NCBI GenBank assembly: GCA_903813345.2
Contig: CAIIXF020000004.1
Span: forward strand, 29,451,985 to 29,515,984
Direction of reading: 5' to 3'
DNA length: 64,000 nucleotides
Source of the DNA: Owenia fusiformis
Lineage: Eukaryota > Annelida > Polychaeta > Sabellida > Oweniidae
Positions 63,078-64,000 of this stretch are shown here, in pieces; positions within the stretch are counted from its first letter, which is position 1; each line of letters starts with the position of its first letter. A program made the position numbers and the translations under genes. Under the pieces are notes generated by a model, which saw only the letters and a list, made by a program, of their open reading frames with translations, did not search any database and had not been told where the DNA came from.

Positions 63078-64000
63078 GCTGAAAATATCGCTCATATCCT
63101 TACTGTATATGTCAGGAATACGACAATATCCATAAATATTCTGCAAAATATGTTGACAGTATCCATATATATCCTGAAAAAATGGTCAAGTTATCAGACG
63201 TAATGATGAGTATCTAAGTTGTATGTTAGTCGTATTCCTAAGAATCCGTTTAAAAACGAGACGTTTATCAGAAGTATCCAAAACACCGGATATTCCAGGA
63301 TACCACTGTTCCGTCTCTCACTAATATTCATGGATATCCAAAATCATTATACTTGTAGTATTTATCAAGGATTCTTATGGAAACGTTCTATATTCATATA
63401 ATATCCGGCAAGTATCCAGGTTGAATACTACATCATTTTTCGCTGTGTAAAGAGCCTTACTGTTTAGATAGACAGAAGGCTAGAGAATTTCAGACCTACA
63501 GGAGAATCCGAGAAATAGAGATACAGAGTTAGAGACATTTACATCAGAATCCCAGCTAGATACAGAGATATAGAAAACCAGACAATGTAGCAGAATTCCA
63601 GAGGGATAGAGAGAACCATAGACAGTAGAATACAAGATATTTGGTGGCAAGATATTTGGTGGCAAGATAATATTGATTCAAAGACACTGGAGATATAGGG
63701 TCCACATAAAGCCAGAGACATTTTTTATTTATTTTGTATTTTATTGCGGGCTAATAACAGCCAAAATAGAATTACCTGCTTTTTATATATAAACTTGAAA
63801 TATTGTGTTTGTTTGTAGGCTCCGCTTAAGTGTCAACCGACCCGACACGCCCAAAGACGTCTCACCCCTATATAAACAAACGACATATTGTATTCTAATC
63901 AAAATAAAATCAAATCTATACTGCGCTTCCATGTGAGGCCGTGTAATTTTGAAAATGTTGACTGATTTCATAAATCACTAGTTAATTACTTGTGGTGATA
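63078..64000. repeat. Long dispersed repeat RC, copy 2 (cut by window edge)
   Basis: The same sequence as 46341-47264 in the same orientation, with small differences, e.g. an extra GGTGGCAAGATATTT repeat near 63650 and a substituted block near 63805-63850. It continues beyond the window. Short ORFs inside are not genes. Confidence 0.8.

Overview
The window looks like a repeat-rich nuclear segment of an animal genome, most likely a marine invertebrate; mollusc- or cnidarian-like is a guess from the transposon repertoire. It is AT-rich and has short spliceosomal introns, mariner/Tc1, piggyBac-like, hAT, P-like, EnSpm-like and Gypsy debris, non-LTR retrotransposons, foldback elements, many minisatellites, and no operons or ribosome-binding sites. 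Nothing in it can be called an intact, named host gene with confidence. Most coding signal is broken transposon protein.

Layout. 1-5.9 kb: 3' end of a non-LTR retrotransposon, P/THAP-like transposase debris and one copy of a dispersed repeat. 5.87-12.94 kb: a mariner transposon (TA target duplication) whose transposase is split by a 5.2-kb long-inverted-repeat element. That element carries a CXC-domain gene fragment, an ATGGTAT satellite and a 1.2-kb hairpin element, and the hairpin holds a smaller inverted-repeat element. 12.96-19.1 kb and 33.68-42.76 kb: two diverged copies (A and B) of one unit made of a Tc1 tail, a zinc-finger/Gln-rich repeat ORF, a zinc-finger/ORF1-like fragment, a Gypsy-type integrase relic and a small basic ORF behind a TATA box. 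The copies carry different later insertions, and each shows the empty site of the other's insertions. 19.2-26 kb: a piggyBac-like MITE, a second copy of the dispersed repeat, a possible Penelope-like fragment, a CRE-rich promoter with a short ORF, and a mariner MITE.

26-33.5 kb: an exact-looking 823-bp tandem duplication holding two in-frame candidate exons, more candidate exons, two fragments of an EnSpm/Tnp2-like transposase, and a TTAA MITE. 43-49 kb: relics, an AGGTCA-rich tract, a 27-bp minisatellite and a long repeat that returns at the right edge. 49.2-52.2 kb: a non-LTR retrotransposon 5' half (ORF1 with one in-frame stop, APE endonuclease) next to a 1.1-kb element with ~345-bp inverted arms around a DDE relic. 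53.2-57.3 kb: a frameshifted FEN/PIN-like gene relic, a 31-bp minisatellite, and Tc1-like and hAT relics. 57.8-60.2 kb: an ORF cut by a 2.16-kb inverted-repeat element with a 5-bp target duplication; removing it restores the frame. 61.4-63 kb: a two-exon unidentified gene with coding-like composition, then an OTU-protease fragment.

The genes do not form a pathway. What links the region is successive transposition, tandem duplication and decay, and the nesting gives an unusually readable relative chronology. All family names come from motif recognition by eye; no database search was run.
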